The notes: generated by a model from the sequence alone, not told the origin. A stretch of 64,000 bases of DNA from Rheinheimera pacifica (GCF_024809855.1 NZ_JANUEM010000002.1:434001-498000), one strand, 5' to 3'. Shown: positions 1 through 10,376, counted from the stretch's first letter. A program made the numbers and translations.

Positions 1-1
1 C

Positions 2-460
2 ACACGGAAAATTGAAATTTTAGTAGGTTGCTTCATCGTATTAGCAATAGCAGCATTTCTGATGTTGTCGTTGCAAGTTGCCAGCACCGGCATGGGAGCG
101 AGTAGTCAAAATTACCGCTTATATGCGAAATTTGAGAATATCGGTGGTCTGAAAGTACGTTCACCGGTAAAAGTGGGTGGGGTAGTAGTAGGCCGCGTGG
201 CGGCAATACAACTGGATACCACCTTTTACACGCCGGTAGTAACACTGGAAATTAACAGCAATTACAGTAATTTCCCGGAAACCAGCTCACTGGCTATTCT
301 GACATCCGGTTTGCTGGGTGAACAATACTTAGGGTTACAGCCGGGTTTTCTGGATGAAACCGTTGAAATTCTGGTTGATGGTGACTACATCGAAGACACC
401 AAGTCAGCGCTGGTACTTGAAGAGCTGATTGGACAATTCTTATTTAACCGCGGGAACTGA
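2..460 (+). CDS. mlaD: MlaD, phospholipid transport substrate-binding subunit (5' end missing)
   Basis: Inner-membrane-anchored MCE protein of the Mla pathway, which moves phospholipids between the outer and inner membranes; it sits on the MlaFEB ABC complex and exchanges lipid with periplasmic MlaC. The reading frame is open from base 2, so the start lies upstream of the window; an internal ATG at 62 is not the start because the codons before it encode the expected membrane anchor (ILVGCFIVLAIAAF). The MCE core follows, with the family signature FENIGGLKVRSPVKVGGVVVGRV and TSGLLGEQYLGLQPG. The stop overlaps the mlaC start by one base. mlaF and mlaE are expected just upstream. Confidence 0.95.
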   Translation, partial: TRKIEILVGCFIVLAIAAFLMLSLQVASTGMGASSQNYRLYAKFENIGGLKVRSPVKVGGVVVGRVAAIQLDTTFYTPVVTLEINSNYSNFPETSSLAILTSGLLGEQYLGLQPGFLDETVEILVDGDYIEDTKSALVLEELIGQFLFNRGN

Positions 461-1113
461 TGATGAAACTTTATGCATTCTTAATAGCTTTTCTGGTCGC
501 AGTAAGCGGCTACACTTCTTTTGCGAACGCATCGACAGATACCTACACCGATCCCTATAAGATGATGGAAGTGCTGGCAGACAAAACGTTTAGCCGCATT
601 GCTCAGGATCAAAGTAAAATTCAGGCCGATCCTGAAACACTACGGCTGATTGTTAATGAAGAACTGGTGCCTTACATCGACAGCCGCTACGCTGCGCTGC
701 GCGTTATTGGTAACAGCGCTGATCTGCGTAACACACCAAGAGAAGATTTACTGGCGTTTGTTGATGCGTTTCAAAACTACATGGTTGCTACTTACGCGGG
801 TGTGTTTACTCAGTACCGCGATCAAAAAGTGATGATTGAGCCGGGCCGTATTGCTGAAAATCAGAAAATTATTTCTATCCGCACCCGGGTTATCGACCCT
901 GGTAAGCCTGATATTAACATTGAGTTTAAGCTGCGCCGTGGTAAAGATACTGATAACTGGCTGGTATTTGATATGGTAGCGGAAGGTATATCTTTACTTG
1001 ATAGCAAAAGAGCTGAGCTGGGCAACCTGATCCGCCAACAAGGCCTTAACAGTGTTACCGCTATGCTGATTGAGAAGGCCAAAGCGCCTATTGCTAAGGT
1101 AGAAGAAAAGTGA
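460..1113 (+). CDS. mlaC: MlaC, periplasmic phospholipid carrier
   Basis: Soluble periplasmic shuttle that carries phospholipid between the outer-membrane MlaA-OmpC complex and MlaD. The 217-residue protein begins with a signal peptide (about residues 1-24, ending near FANA) followed by the MlaC/Ttg2D fold typical of the family; the length is normal. Two ATG codons lie in tandem (460 and 463), either of which may be used; the first overlaps the mlaD stop. The 3' end overlaps mlaB by four bases, so the operon is translationally coupled. Confidence 0.93.
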   Translation: MMKLYAFLIAFLVAVSGYTSFANASTDTYTDPYKMMEVLADKTFSRIAQDQSKIQADPETLRLIVNEELVPYIDSRYAALRVIGNSADLRNTPREDLLAFVDAFQNYMVATYAGVFTQYRDQKVMIEPGRIAENQKIISIRTRVIDPGKPDINIEFKLRRGKDTDNWLVFDMVAEGISLLDSKRAELGNLIRQQGLNSVTAMLIEKAKAPIAKVEEK

Positions 1114-1403
1114 CGCTGAACATCGTGCAGGACGGCGACAGTTTGCGTTTTACCGGTGCGTTAAATCGTGATACGTTAATGCTATATTCACCCTTTACCC
1201 TGTTAAATAGCCTGCAAAATTCAGTACGGTTTGATTTTACTGCACTGAATAGCGTTGATACGGCGGGCTTAGCCTGGTTACTGCAACAACTAGCAGTAGC
1301 CAAGAGCCAAGGGGTTTCTGTAGCATTATGTAATGTGCCGCAACAGCTGTTATCATTAGCAGATGTCAGTGCGGTCAGGGCTTTGTTGCCTGTTATAGAT
1401 TAA
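1110..1403 (+). CDS. mlaB: MlaB, STAS-domain subunit of the Mla ABC transporter
   Basis: Cytoplasmic STAS-domain protein that binds the MlaF ATPase and supports assembly and activity of MlaFEB. The 97-residue protein starts at a GTG that overlaps the mlaC stop (GTGA). The segment SVDTAGLAWLLQ matches the conserved STAS loop of MlaB, including the threonine known to matter in E. coli MlaB. Its place directly after mlaC is the standard order. Confidence 0.9.
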   Translation: MTLNIVQDGDSLRFTGALNRDTLMLYSPFTLLNSLQNSVRFDFTALNSVDTAGLAWLLQQLAVAKSQGVSVALCNVPQQLLSLADVSAVRALLPVID

Positions 1404-1412
1404 GGTTTAACT

Positions 1413-1670
1413 TTGGAAATAAAACAGATTGAGCAGCTGTTAACTGAGCAATTGCAGTTAGCTGAGGTAAGAGTGACTGCAGAAGGTTCTCATTATGCCG
1501 TTATTGCAGTGGGCGATTGTTTTACTGATGTCAGCCGTGTTAAACAACAACAAATGATTTATGCACCTTTGATGGCTGCGATAGCTGATGGCTCTATTCA
1601 TGCTGTCAGTATTAAGACCTTTACGCCGCAGCAGTGGCGTAGAGAAAAACTTCTTAACCCTCCGATGTAG
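1413..1670 (+). CDS. ibaG: IbaG, BolA-family protein
   Basis: Small BolA-like protein (85 residues; formerly YrbA), a partner of monothiol glutaredoxins in iron-sulfur handling and linked to acid stress and envelope phenotypes in relatives. The characteristic segment GSHYAVIAVGDCF...SRVKQQQMIYAPLM and C-terminal IHAVSIKTFTPQQW match the family throughout. The start is a TTG ten bases after the mlaB stop with an AAGG-like site before it; no in-frame ATG gives a full-length protein. It sits between mlaB and murA as in many gammaproteobacteria. Confidence 0.9.
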   Translation: MEIKQIEQLLTEQLQLAEVRVTAEGSHYAVIAVGDCFTDVSRVKQQQMIYAPLMAAIADGSIHAVSIKTFTPQQWRREKLLNPPM

Positions 1671-1673
1671 TAA

Positions 1674-2946
<1,273 letters not shown>

Positions 2947-2948
<2 letters not shown>

Positions 2949-4029
2949 AACGGCGTAACTCGCGGGTAACGGCTTTAATATCCAACTGCTGATTATTGCG
3001 ATCAATAGTTAGTGTTAGTTCGCTGTTTGGTGCAGTCTCGGCAATCATATTCAATGCCTGCTGTACGCTACTAAAGCGGTTGCCGGCAATTTCCAATATA
3101 ATATCACCAGTTTGTAAACCCGCTTCTGCCGCCGGGCCGTTAGCATTGACCGCAGTAATACTCAGGCCGTATAACGTCTGGCCTGATGATAACAAACGGT
3201 CGCCGGCGGCATTGACGACGGCATCACCAGACACGCCAAGGTGGCTGCGGGTAACTTTGCCATGCTTAATCAGCTTTTGCATAACGTTAAGCGCCAGTTT
3301 ATAGGGTATAGCAAAGAAAATACCCTGAATGTCCTGATTTTCCAGCTGAAAAGCGGCAGCATTAATGCCTACCAGAGTGCCGTTACTGTTTACCAGAGCC
3401 CCGCCGGAGTTGCCACGGTTTATGGCTGCATCCATCCGCATAAAATCGATATAACCGCGTGAACTTAAACCAGTATTGCCATTAGCACTAATAATACCCT
3501 GAGTAATCGTTTGTCCGAGATTAAGTGGATTGCCTATTGCCAGCACTACGTCACCTACTTGCGGCTCCAACTCGGTGTCTTGCGGAATTACCGGCAAATT
3601 CTCCGCCTGCACATACAATACGGCCAGATCGGTGAGTTCATCCTGGCCAATCAGCACTGCTTCCAGCCAGCGGCCATCCTGCAACGCAATTTCAATATGA
3701 TCAGCGCCGTAAACCACATGGTAGTTTGTCAGAATATAGCCTTGTGAGCTCATTACTACGCCGGAACCAAGCTCTTGCCGTTCGATAGTGCGTGGGCGTA
3801 AAGAGCGGGGATCAACCAGGGTGCTGCGGGTGTATACATTAACCACAGCAGGCGCTGCACGCCGTACAGCCTGAGCATAACTGACAGGGGTGTTGTCTTC
3901 GCTGGCTTCCGTAGCTTTAAATAGCGGCATTGACAGATGATTAAAAGAGGGAAATACCAGCATTAGCAAAAATGCTAATGCGAGCCCGTAGGCGATGCTT
4001 TTAAGCAAAAAAAACAAAAATTTGGCCAC
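2947..4029 (-). CDS. degS: DegS, site-1 protease of the sigma-E envelope stress response
   Basis: Inner-membrane-anchored trimeric serine protease whose single PDZ domain senses unfolded outer-membrane protein C-termini and then cleaves RseA. The 360-residue protein has one N-terminal transmembrane anchor (about residues 4-27), a trypsin-like domain with His104 (TNYHVV), Asp134 (DLAVL) and Ser208 (GNSGGAL), and one C-terminal PDZ domain (about 255-350). The single PDZ and uncleaved anchor distinguish it from DegQ/DegP. It lies downstream of degQ on the same strand, the usual pairing. Confidence 0.95.
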
Positions 4030-4081
4030 GGGATCCGAATTATCTGCAAAGTTTAAGTTAGGCTAGCATAGCATTAATATT

Positions 4082-4114
4082 GTTTAAGCAGTAGCCATTG
4101 GCTACTGCTTAAAC
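4082..4114. repeat. 15-bp perfect inverted repeat between degQ and degS
   Basis: The arms GTTTAAGCAGTAGCC (4082-4096) and GGCTACTGCTTAAAC (4100-4114) are exact reverse complements with a three-base loop. The hairpin starts nine bases past the degQ stop and about 50 bases before degS on the shared strand. No T-run follows on the minus strand, so it is not a standard intrinsic terminator; it may act in mRNA stability or processing, or as an attenuator. Confidence 0.7.
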
Positions 4115-4122
4115 CTTTGCTA

Positions 4123-5472
4123 TCAGCGGATTAACACATAAAGATTAGTATTACCGCGCTGAATATTCAGTGCAGCTACACCACTGCGGTTCTCCAGCGC
4201 TTTGCGCAGTTCTGCCAGATTGGCAATACGCTGGCGGTTAACACCCACAATTACATCATCCGCCAGTAAACCTATCTGAGCGGCGGCTGAGTTATTGGTT
4301 ACGGCATCAATTTTTACACCGCCGTTAGTGTTAGACAACTCGGCACCGTCCAGCATCGGGTGCATCTGGTTTGCCGCTACCTGGCCACTGGCTAATTCCT
4401 GCAACTTCACTGTTACAGTGCGCTCTTTGCCATCACGTAATATACCCAGCTTGGCTTCGCGGCCAGCTCCCAGCGTACCTACTTTGGCGCGCAGTTCCAA
4501 AAACGAGCTGATCCTGTTGCCATTCATGCTGACAATAACGTCGCCGGATTTTAACCCTGCTTTTTCTGCTGCGCTGTCAGGCAGAACTTCATTAACAAAG
4601 GCTCCCCGGCTAACACTTAAGTTCATTGCTTCAGTTAAGTCTGCAGTGACATCTTGTCCTCTGATGCCTAAGCTACCGCGCCGAATTTCGCCATGCTCAA
4701 TAATCTGGTCAACCAGGTTTTTCATCATATTAGACGGAATGGCAAAACCAATACCGATATTGCCACCGTTTGGCCCCAGGATTGCGGTATTAATGCCAAT
4801 AAGCTCGCCACGCAGGTTAACCAAAGCGCCGCCGGAGTTGCCGCTGTTAATAGCAGCATCGGTTTGGATAAAATCTTCCAGGCCTTCAATACCCAGACCG
4901 CCGCGACCCAGGGCACTTATAATACCAGAGGTAACCGTTTGCTCCAGGCCAAAAGGGTTACCAATGGCTACGGCAAAATCGCCAACCCGGGTTTTGTCTG
5001 AGTCAGCCAGCGGAATTTGCACCAGCTTTTTCGCTTCAATCTGCAGCAAGGCGATATCGCTTTCCGGATCAGCGCCAAGTTTTTTCGCTTTAAAAGTACG
5101 GCCATCTTTTAACCGTACTTCAATGTCGTTAGCATCCTGAATAACGTGGTTATTGGTAACGATATAACCTTTATCGGCATCAATCACCACACCAGAACCC
5201 AGGCCTTTAAATGGCCGTTCTTCGCGGTACTCACCCTGGCCACGCTGGCCAAAGAAATAACGGAACGCTTCAGGTAAACGCTGACGTACCTCGCGGCTGC
5301 CTTCAACCGAAATATGCACCACTGCCGGTGTTGCCTGTTCCAGCATCGGCGCCAGAGTGGGCATTTCCTGCTCTGATGAGAACAGCGGTATTCTGGCATC
5401 TGCTGGTTGTGGCGTTGTCAACAACAGACTGGCAGCAACAGCTGCGCCAAGCAATGACAATTTCTTATTCAT
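4123..5472 (-). CDS. degQ: DegQ-type periplasmic serine endoprotease (HtrA family)
   Basis: Periplasmic protease/chaperone that degrades misfolded envelope proteins. The 449-residue protein has a cleavable signal peptide (about residues 1-26, ending PADA), a protease domain with His109 (TNNHV), Asp139 (DIALL) and Ser213 (GNSGGAL), and two PDZ domains (about 260-350 and 365-449). A short LA-loop region (FFGQRGQGEYREERPF) and the position next to degS favour DegQ over DegP. The start has an AGGAG-type site upstream on the minus strand. Confidence 0.93.
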   Translation of the reverse strand: MNKKLSLLGAAVAASLLLTTPQPADARIPLFSSEQEMPTLAPMLEQATPAVVHISVEGSREVRQRLPEAFRYFFGQRGQGEYREERPFKGLGSGVVIDADKGYIVTNNHVIQDANDIEVRLKDGRTFKAKKLGADPESDIALLQIEAKKLVQIPLADSDKTRVGDFAVAIGNPFGLEQTVTSGIISALGRGGLGIEGLEDFIQTDAAINSGNSGGALVNLRGELIGINTAILGPNGGNIGIGFAIPSNMMKNLVDQIIEHGEIRRGSLGIRGQDVTADLTEAMNLSVSRGAFVNEVLPDSAAEKAGLKSGDVIVSMNGNRISSFLELRAKVGTLGAGREAKLGILRDGKERTVTVKLQELASGQVAANQMHPMLDGAELSNTNGGVKIDAVTNNSAAAQIGLLADDVIVGVNRQRIANLAELRKALENRSGVAALNIQRGNTNLYVLIR

Positions 5473-5559
5473 AGCGTAATAGTCTCCTTTAACATTGTGC
5501 GACTAAGAACGTGTCTTAATAAAAAAAGTTCAGCTGACGGTTTTGCTTTATGTAACAAA

Positions 5560-6000
5560 TTATTCTGTGGCTTTACGTTCCTTAATAATGCCACTGGCTT
5601 CGCCGGAATAATCGCGTGGTTGTTGCTCTGCGGTAGAATAAACCCGGCGCTTTTCGTCAATTTGATTTAGTGATTGGCGAATATAAGCCGCGGTATCACC
5701 GGAGAGGTAATTAATATCCTGACGTACCGATTCTGTCGGGCGCTCTACCAACTGCATTTTTGAGTCAGCAATATGGCGGGCGATGCGGGCGTAATTGTCC
5801 TGCAGTTGGGTCATAAGCTGGTTAGTGGTTTCCAGATGCTCTGAAACATCGTGCCGGTATTGCGTTAACTGCGCCTGGCTTTCCTCCAGCTCCAACTGCA
5901 ACTTATGCCTGTTAAACTGTTTCAGCGTTAACCAGCGTGCAATGCCAGCACCTATTACTAAACCTGCAAGCAGCCAGGCTGCAGCGTACATATATTCCAT
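5560..6000 (-). CDS. zapG: ZapG / YhcB-like inner-membrane protein (DUF1043)
   Basis: Short membrane protein (146 residues) of the YhcB/DUF1043 family, implicated in coordinating cell division and envelope synthesis. It has one N-terminal transmembrane helix (about residues 4-22, AAAWLLAGLVIGAGIAR), then a long helical, coiled-coil-prone cytoplasmic stretch (about 25-95), and a charged, poorly ordered tail. It is divergent from zapE, an arrangement common in gammaproteobacteria. Confidence 0.85.
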   Translation of the reverse strand: MEYMYAAAWLLAGLVIGAGIARWLTLKQFNRHKLQLELEESQAQLTQYRHDVSEHLETTNQLMTQLQDNYARIARHIADSKMQLVERPTESVRQDINYLSGDTAAYIRQSLNQIDEKRRVYSTAEQQPRDYSGEASGIIKERKATE

Positions 6001-6125
6001 AACAACTCCTGCGGGGGTAAATTCAGTAATAAGTGTAACCTAACTTCTTATACAGAGTGGTAAGGCATGTTACTATTAATCCTCTTATTTAAGGCTTGGC
6101 ATACTAGCTTTCAAGTAGTACTCAG

Positions 6126-7217
6126 ATGACACCACTAGAAAAATACCAGCAAGATTTAACGCGGGATGACTTTCAGCATGATGCAGCGCAGGCTTTTGCT
6201 GTTGCTCAGTTGCAACGACTTTACGATGACATAGTCAGTCATCAGCCTATAACGCCATCGCTGTGGCAGCGGTTAACCGGCAAGGCTGTAGTGCAGCAAC
6301 CGTTGAAAGGTTTGTATTTCTGGGGCGGAGTTGGCCGGGGTAAAACCTATCTGGTAGATACCTTTTACGAATGTCTGCCGACAACGCGTAAGCTACGGAT
6401 ACATTTTCACCGCTTTATGCACCGGGTGCATGAAGAGCTGAAACTGCAAAAAGGTGTCAGTGATCCGTTGGAAAAAGTGGCTGATAAGTTTAAGCAGGAA
6501 ACTGATATTTTGTGCTTTGACGAGTTTTTTGTCTCAGATATCACAGATGCGATGATCCTCGGCACTTTAATGCAAGCCTTGTTTGCGCGGGGTATTACGC
6601 TGGTGGCAACGTCAAATATTGAGCCGGATGGCCTGTATCGTAATGGCTTGCAACGCGCACGGTTTTTGCCGGCAATAGCCTTAATTAAACAGCATACGCA
6701 AACGGTTAATGTAGACAGTGGTATTGACTACCGTTTGCGTACACTGGAAAAAGCAGAAATTTATCACTTCCCGCTTGATACACCGGCAGAGACAAACCTG
6801 TTGCAGTACTTTAATGCACTGTCTACAGAGCCGCGACAGCAAGATGCGCAAATAGAAGTGGCCAACCGTAAGCTGAGCGCACGGCATGAAGCCGATGGAA
6901 TTGTCTGGTTTGCGTTTAATGAGTTATGTGAAACTGCGCGTAGTCAGTATGACTATATGGAGCTTAGCCGCTGCTACCATACGGTGTTGCTGTCTGGTGT
7001 AAAAGCCATGGGGCGGCACAATGATGATGTAGCCCGGCGCTTTATTGCGCTGGTAGATGAGTTTTATGAGCGGCATGTAAAATTGATTATTTCAGCCGAA
7101 GTTGCGTTGGAACAGCTATACAGCGACGGTATTTTAAGTTTTGAGTTTAAACGCTGTATTAGCCGGTTGCAGGAAATGCAATCCCGCGATTATCTGGCTA
7201 AAGCGCATCTGCCATAA
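6126..7217 (+). CDS. zapE: ZapE, AFG1-like cell-division ATPase
   Basis: Cytoplasmic AAA-type ATPase of the AFG1/ZapE family, associated with Z-ring stability. The 363-residue protein shows Walker A GGVGRGKT (residues 67-74), a Walker B region ILCFDEFFVSDITDAM, and a sensor-like segment LVATSNIEPDGLYRNGLQR. The length matches the family. No clear Shine-Dalgarno sequence precedes the ATG, but the N-terminus aligns with known ZapE proteins (MTPLEKYQQDL). Confidence 0.95.
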   Translation: MTPLEKYQQDLTRDDFQHDAAQAFAVAQLQRLYDDIVSHQPITPSLWQRLTGKAVVQQPLKGLYFWGGVGRGKTYLVDTFYECLPTTRKLRIHFHRFMHRVHEELKLQKGVSDPLEKVADKFKQETDILCFDEFFVSDITDAMILGTLMQALFARGITLVATSNIEPDGLYRNGLQRARFLPAIALIKQHTQTVNVDSGIDYRLRTLEKAEIYHFPLDTPAETNLLQYFNALSTEPRQQDAQIEVANRKLSARHEADGIVWFAFNELCETARSQYDYMELSRCYHTVLLSGVKAMGRHNDDVARRFIALVDEFYERHVKLIISAEVALEQLYSDGILSFEFKRCISRLQEMQSRDYLAKAHLP

Positions 7218-7255
7218 CTTTTTTGCTATTTAAGTGGAAATTTCTGTTTGCAGTG

Positions 7256-7284
7256 CTGATTTTTGTAATTGGTTAATATATAAT
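7256..7284 (+). promoter_or_regulatory. Putative sigma-70 promoter of rplM-rpsI
   Basis: A perfect TATAAT -10 box at 7279-7284 is preceded at 17 bp by CTGATT (7256-7261), a weak -35 match. A GC-rich discriminator (CCGCGCCCGG) follows, typical of stringently controlled ribosomal promoters. The expected start near 7290 would leave a leader of about 130 nt. Confidence 0.6.
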
Positions 7285-7317
7285 CCGCGCCCGGCCTACG
7301 TTACAGCCTAATACTGC

Positions 7318-7359
7318 CGTTAGCCCGGTAGTTTTTGTACTCGAAGGGGTACGCTAACG
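7318..7359 (+). promoter_or_regulatory. Structured 5' leader of rplM (candidate autoregulatory element)
   Basis: CGTTAGC (7318-7324) is perfectly complementary to GCTAACG (7353-7359), closing a hairpin with further internal pairing (CCC with GGGG). It lies in the untranslated leader about 60 bases before the rplM start. L13 is known to repress the rplM-rpsI operon in E. coli, so a structured operator is plausible; that this hairpin is the site is an inference. Confidence 0.4.
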
Positions 7360-7420
7360 ACACACGCTGCATCAGCCCTGCACGGTGTCAGGTGTAACTA
7401 AGTTATTTTTGGATAGATAA

Positions 7421-7849
7421 ATGAAAACTTTTACTGCTAAGCCAGAAAGCGTAACCCGCGACTGGTACGTTGTTGATGCGTCAGGCAAAACACTGGGCCG
7501 TATCGCAACAGAAATCGCTGCCCGTTTACGTGGCAAGCACAAGCCAGAGTACACTCCACACGTGGATACCGGTGATTACATCATCGTGGTAAACGCTGAG
7601 AAAGTGGCTGTTACCGGTGCTAAGGCTCAGAACAAAATGTATTATTCTCACACTGGCTTCCCAGGCGGTATCAAGGAAATCAGTTTCGAGAAATTGATCG
7701 CGAAAAAGCCAGAAATGGTACTGGAACTTGCCATCAAAGGCATGTTGCCAAAAGGCCCGCTGGGCCGCGCTATGTTCCGTAAGTTGAAAGTTTACGCCGG
7801 CGCAGAGCATCAGCATGCTGCTCAGCAACCGCAAGTATTAGATATTTAA
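7421..7849 (+). CDS. rplM: 50S ribosomal protein L13
   Basis: Early-assembly large-subunit protein. The 142 residues match the family length, with signature segments [27 protein letters not shown] and [20 protein letters not shown]. It is followed at 12 bases by rpsI, the conserved two-gene operon. Confidence 0.98.
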   Translation: MKTFTAKPESVTRDWYVVDASGKTLGRIATEIAARLRGKHKPEYTPHVDTGDYIIVVNAEKVAVTGAKAQNKMYYSHTGFPGGIKEISFEKLIAKKPEMVLELAIKGMLPKGPLGRAMFRKLKVYAGAEHQHAAQQPQVLDI

Positions 7850-7861
7850 TCGGAGCATAAT

Positions 7862-8254
7862 ATGGCACAGAATCAATATTACGGAACTGGTCGTCGTAAA
7901 AGCTCAACGGCCCGCGTATTCATCAAAGCCGGTTCAGGTAACATCGTTGTTAATCAGCGTGCGTTAACTGAATACTTCGGCCGCGAAACCGCTTGTATGA
8001 TTGTTAAGCAACCATTAGAGCTGGTTGGTATGGTTGAGAAGTTCGACCTGTACATCACTGTTAAAGGTGGTGGTATCAGCGGTCAGGCTGGCGCTATCCG
8101 TCACGGTATTACCCGTGCACTGATGGAATTTGACGAGTCACTGCGTCCTGCACTGCGTAAAGCAGGCTTCGTTACCCGTGACGCCCGTCAGGTTGAACGT
8201 AAGAAAGTGGGTCTGCGTAAAGCACGTAAACGTCCACAGTACTCAAAACGTTAA
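7862..8254 (+). CDS. rpsI: 30S ribosomal protein S9
   Basis: Small-subunit protein whose C-terminal basic tail reaches the P-site tRNA. The 130-residue sequence begins [20 protein letters not shown] and ends in the conserved [12 protein letters not shown] tail. A GGAG site precedes the ATG. Terminator at 8274-8300. Confidence 0.98.
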   Translation: MAQNQYYGTGRRKSSTARVFIKAGSGNIVVNQRALTEYFGRETACMIVKQPLELVGMVEKFDLYITVKGGGISGQAGAIRHGITRALMEFDESLRPALRKAGFVTRDARQVERKKVGLRKARKRPQYSKR

Positions 8255-8273
8255 TCGTTTTATCAAGTACCAG

Positions 8274-8300
8274 AACCCGGCCCTGTTGCCGGGTTTTTTT
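8274..8300 (+). terminator. Intrinsic terminator after rpsI
   Basis: AACCCGGC (8274-8281) pairs with GCCGGGTT (8288-8295) across a six-base loop and merges into a seven-base T-run (8294-8300), ending the rplM-rpsI transcript. Confidence 0.9.
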
Positions 8301-8425
8301 CGCCTATAATTTGCGTTGTTATATTGCTGCAAACTGGCGGCTAAAGCTTGCCGTATAACGCAAAGCATTAAGATAATACTGATTCAGCCCGCCTTAATCC
8401 TTGTGTAAAGCAGGGCTTTTCATTA

Positions 8426-8454
8426 TGATCGGCGATATTTTTTCGATTTATAAT
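8426..8454 (+). promoter_or_regulatory. Possible petABC promoter
   Basis: A perfect TATAAT lies at 8449-8454, about 58 bases before petA. The hexamer 17 bp upstream (TGATCG, 8426-8431) is a poor -35, so activation by a regulator or another start site is possible. The rest of the 8301-8511 gap shows nothing else clear. Confidence 0.35.
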
Positions 8455-8511
8455 AATTGCTGAAATTCAGCCGCTTAAATTCTGTTTAAGCGTTAACGTG
8501 GAGATGAGTGG

Positions 8512-9102
8512 ATGAGCAATGCGCCTGTAGATCATGGTCGCCGCCGCTTCCTTACCATTGCAACCTCAGTTGTAGGGGGCGTGGGAGCTATCGGAGCTGC
8601 TGTGCCTTTTGTCGCGTCCTGGATGCCAAGTGAAAAGGCAAAACAGGCTGGGGCAGCGGTCAGTGCGGACATCAGTAAGCTTGAGCCGGGCCAGTTAATT
8701 CGGGTTGAATGGCGTGGTAAGCCGGTGTGGATTGTAAAGCGGCCTCAAGCAATGCTGGATGAGCTGGCTACGCACGAAAATAAACTGCGTGACCCTGAGT
8801 CTGAAGTTGAGCAACAACCTGCTTATGCACAAAATCGTTATCGTTCAAAAAAACCGGAAATCTTTGTTGCGGTTGGTATCTGTACTCACCTGGGGTGCTC
8901 ACCAACTTATATCATTAACGATTTCGCCGCTCAGGTTGAAGGCGTTAAATCAGGCTTTTTCTGCCCTTGCCATGGTTCTAAGTTTGATATGGCCGGCCGT
9001 GTATTTCAAAGCGTACCCGCACCGAAAAACCTGCAGATCCCTCCGTATATGTTTACCGACGACAATACCATCCTGATTGGTGAAGATGAGGGGACTGTCT
9101 GA
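8512..9102 (+). CDS. petA: Ubiquinol-cytochrome c reductase, Rieske iron-sulfur subunit
   Basis: 2Fe-2S subunit of the cytochrome bc1 complex, carrying electrons from ubiquinol to cytochrome c1. The 196-residue protein has an N-terminal twin-arginine-like stretch (GRRRFLT, residues 9-15) before its single transmembrane helix, as expected for Tat-dependent insertion. The cluster-binding boxes CTHLGC and CPCHGS are intact, supplying two Cys and two His ligands. A GGAG site precedes the ATG, and the stop overlaps the petB start. Confidence 0.97.
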   Translation: MSNAPVDHGRRRFLTIATSVVGGVGAIGAAVPFVASWMPSEKAKQAGAAVSADISKLEPGQLIRVEWRGKPVWIVKRPQAMLDELATHENKLRDPESEVEQQPAYAQNRYRSKKPEIFVAVGICTHLGCSPTYIINDFAAQVEGVKSGFFCPCHGSKFDMAGRVFQSVPAPKNLQIPPYMFTDDNTILIGEDEGTV

Positions 9103-10376
9103 TGTTTAAAAATCTGATGAGCTGGATTGAATACCGCTTACCCTTTATGGATAAGATGAATCTGCATGTTATGCAGTACCCGGCGCCAAAAAACTTTAAC
9201 TTCTGGTACTTCTTTGGCTCGCTGGCCATGTTGGTGCTGGTTAATCAGATCCTGACCGGTATCTGGCTGACGATGAACTATGTACCTTCTGCAGAAGGCG
9301 CTTTTGCTTCTGTTGAATACATCATGCGCGATGTTGATTACGGCTGGTTGTTGCGTTATATGCACTCTACCGGCGCGTCGGCATTTTTTGTTGTCGTTTA
9401 TCTGCATATGCTACGCGGCATGATGTACGGCTCTTACCAGAAACCACGCGAACTGCTGTGGATTTTTGGTATGCTGATTTTCCTGGTGTTAATGGCTGAA
9501 GCTTTCATGGGTTACTTGTTACCCTGGGGCCAGATGTCATTCTGGGGAGCACAGGTTATCATTGGTATTTTCGGTACTATTCCGTTTGTTGGTGAAGATT
9601 TAACCCTGTGGATCCGCGGCGATTACGTTATTTCCGGCGCTACATTAAACCGTTTCTTTGCATTGCATGTTATTGCGCTGCCACTGGTTCTGGTTGTTCT
9701 GGTGTTCCTGCATATTATGGCGCTGCACGAAGTAGGTTCAAATAACCCCGACGGTATCGACATTAAGAAAGATAACGACGGTACGGTTGAACAGACTGAA
9801 GCGGATAAGAAATTCACTTTCCATCAATATTTTACCCGGGGTGGTAAGAAAGTTATTGTAGATGCGATACCTTTCCATCCGTACTACACCGTTAAAGACT
9901 TATTAGGCGTAGCCGGTTTCCTGCTGATTTTTGCCTGGGTTATTTTCTTCTTCCCTGAAGGTGGTGGTTACTTCCTTGAACCACCTAACTTTGAACCGGC
10001 AAATGCTCTGAAAACACCTGCGCACATTGCCCCTGTTTGGTATTTCACGCCGTTCTATGCCATTTTACGTGCTATTCCGCATCCATTTATGGGCGCAGTA
10101 GCTATGTTCGCCGCTATTGTGGCGTTAGCGTTGTTGCCTTGGCTGGATAGAGGCAAGGTGCGTTCTCTGCGTTACCGTAGTGGCCTGCACACTGCTAACC
10201 TGATCAACTTCTGTATCAGCTTTGTAGCGCTGGGTGTATTAGGTGTGTTGCCAGCTGAAGGTGTCTATACCTTATTGGCGCAGATATTCTCATTTACGTA
10301 CTTTGGCTTCTTTATTTTGTTGTGGTTCTACAGCAAAAATGAAAAAACCAAGCCATTACCAGTAAGGTTAACCTGA
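9102..10376 (+). CDS. petB: Ubiquinol-cytochrome c reductase, cytochrome b subunit
   Basis: Membrane core of complex III, holding the two b hemes and the Qo and Qi quinone sites. The 424-residue protein has the expected hydrophobic helices, paired heme-ligand histidines (RYMHSTGASAFFVVVYLHMLRG and FALHVIALPLVLVVLVFLHIMALH), and a PDW/PEW-loop equivalent region ending in HIAPVWYFTPFYAILRAIP. One-base overlaps with petA and petC indicate tight translational coupling. Confidence 0.97.
   Translation: MFKNLMSWIEYRLPFMDKMNLHVMQYPAPKNFNFWYFFGSLAMLVLVNQILTGIWLTMNYVPSAEGAFASVEYIMRDVDYGWLLRYMHSTGASAFFVVVYLHMLRGMMYGSYQKPRELLWIFGMLIFLVLMAEAFMGYLLPWGQMSFWGAQVIIGIFGTIPFVGEDLTLWIRGDYVISGATLNRFFALHVIALPLVLVVLVFLHIMALHEVGSNNPDGIDIKKDNDGTVEQTEADKKFTFHQYFTRGGKKVIVDAIPFHPYYTVKDLLGVAGFLLIFAWVIFFFPEGGGYFLEPPNFEPANALKTPAHIAPVWYFTPFYAILRAIPHPFMGAVAMFAAIVALALLPWLDRGKVRSLRYRSGLHTANLINFCISFVALGVLGVLPAEGVYTLLAQIFSFTYFGFFILLWFYSKNEKTKPLPVRLT

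Noticed and set aside
4295-5140. 281-codon plus-strand open frame opposite degQ
   Set aside because: Lies wholly antisense to an intact degQ with conserved catalytic motifs; its low-complexity translation rich in Ser, Pro and Leu is typical of a shadow frame.
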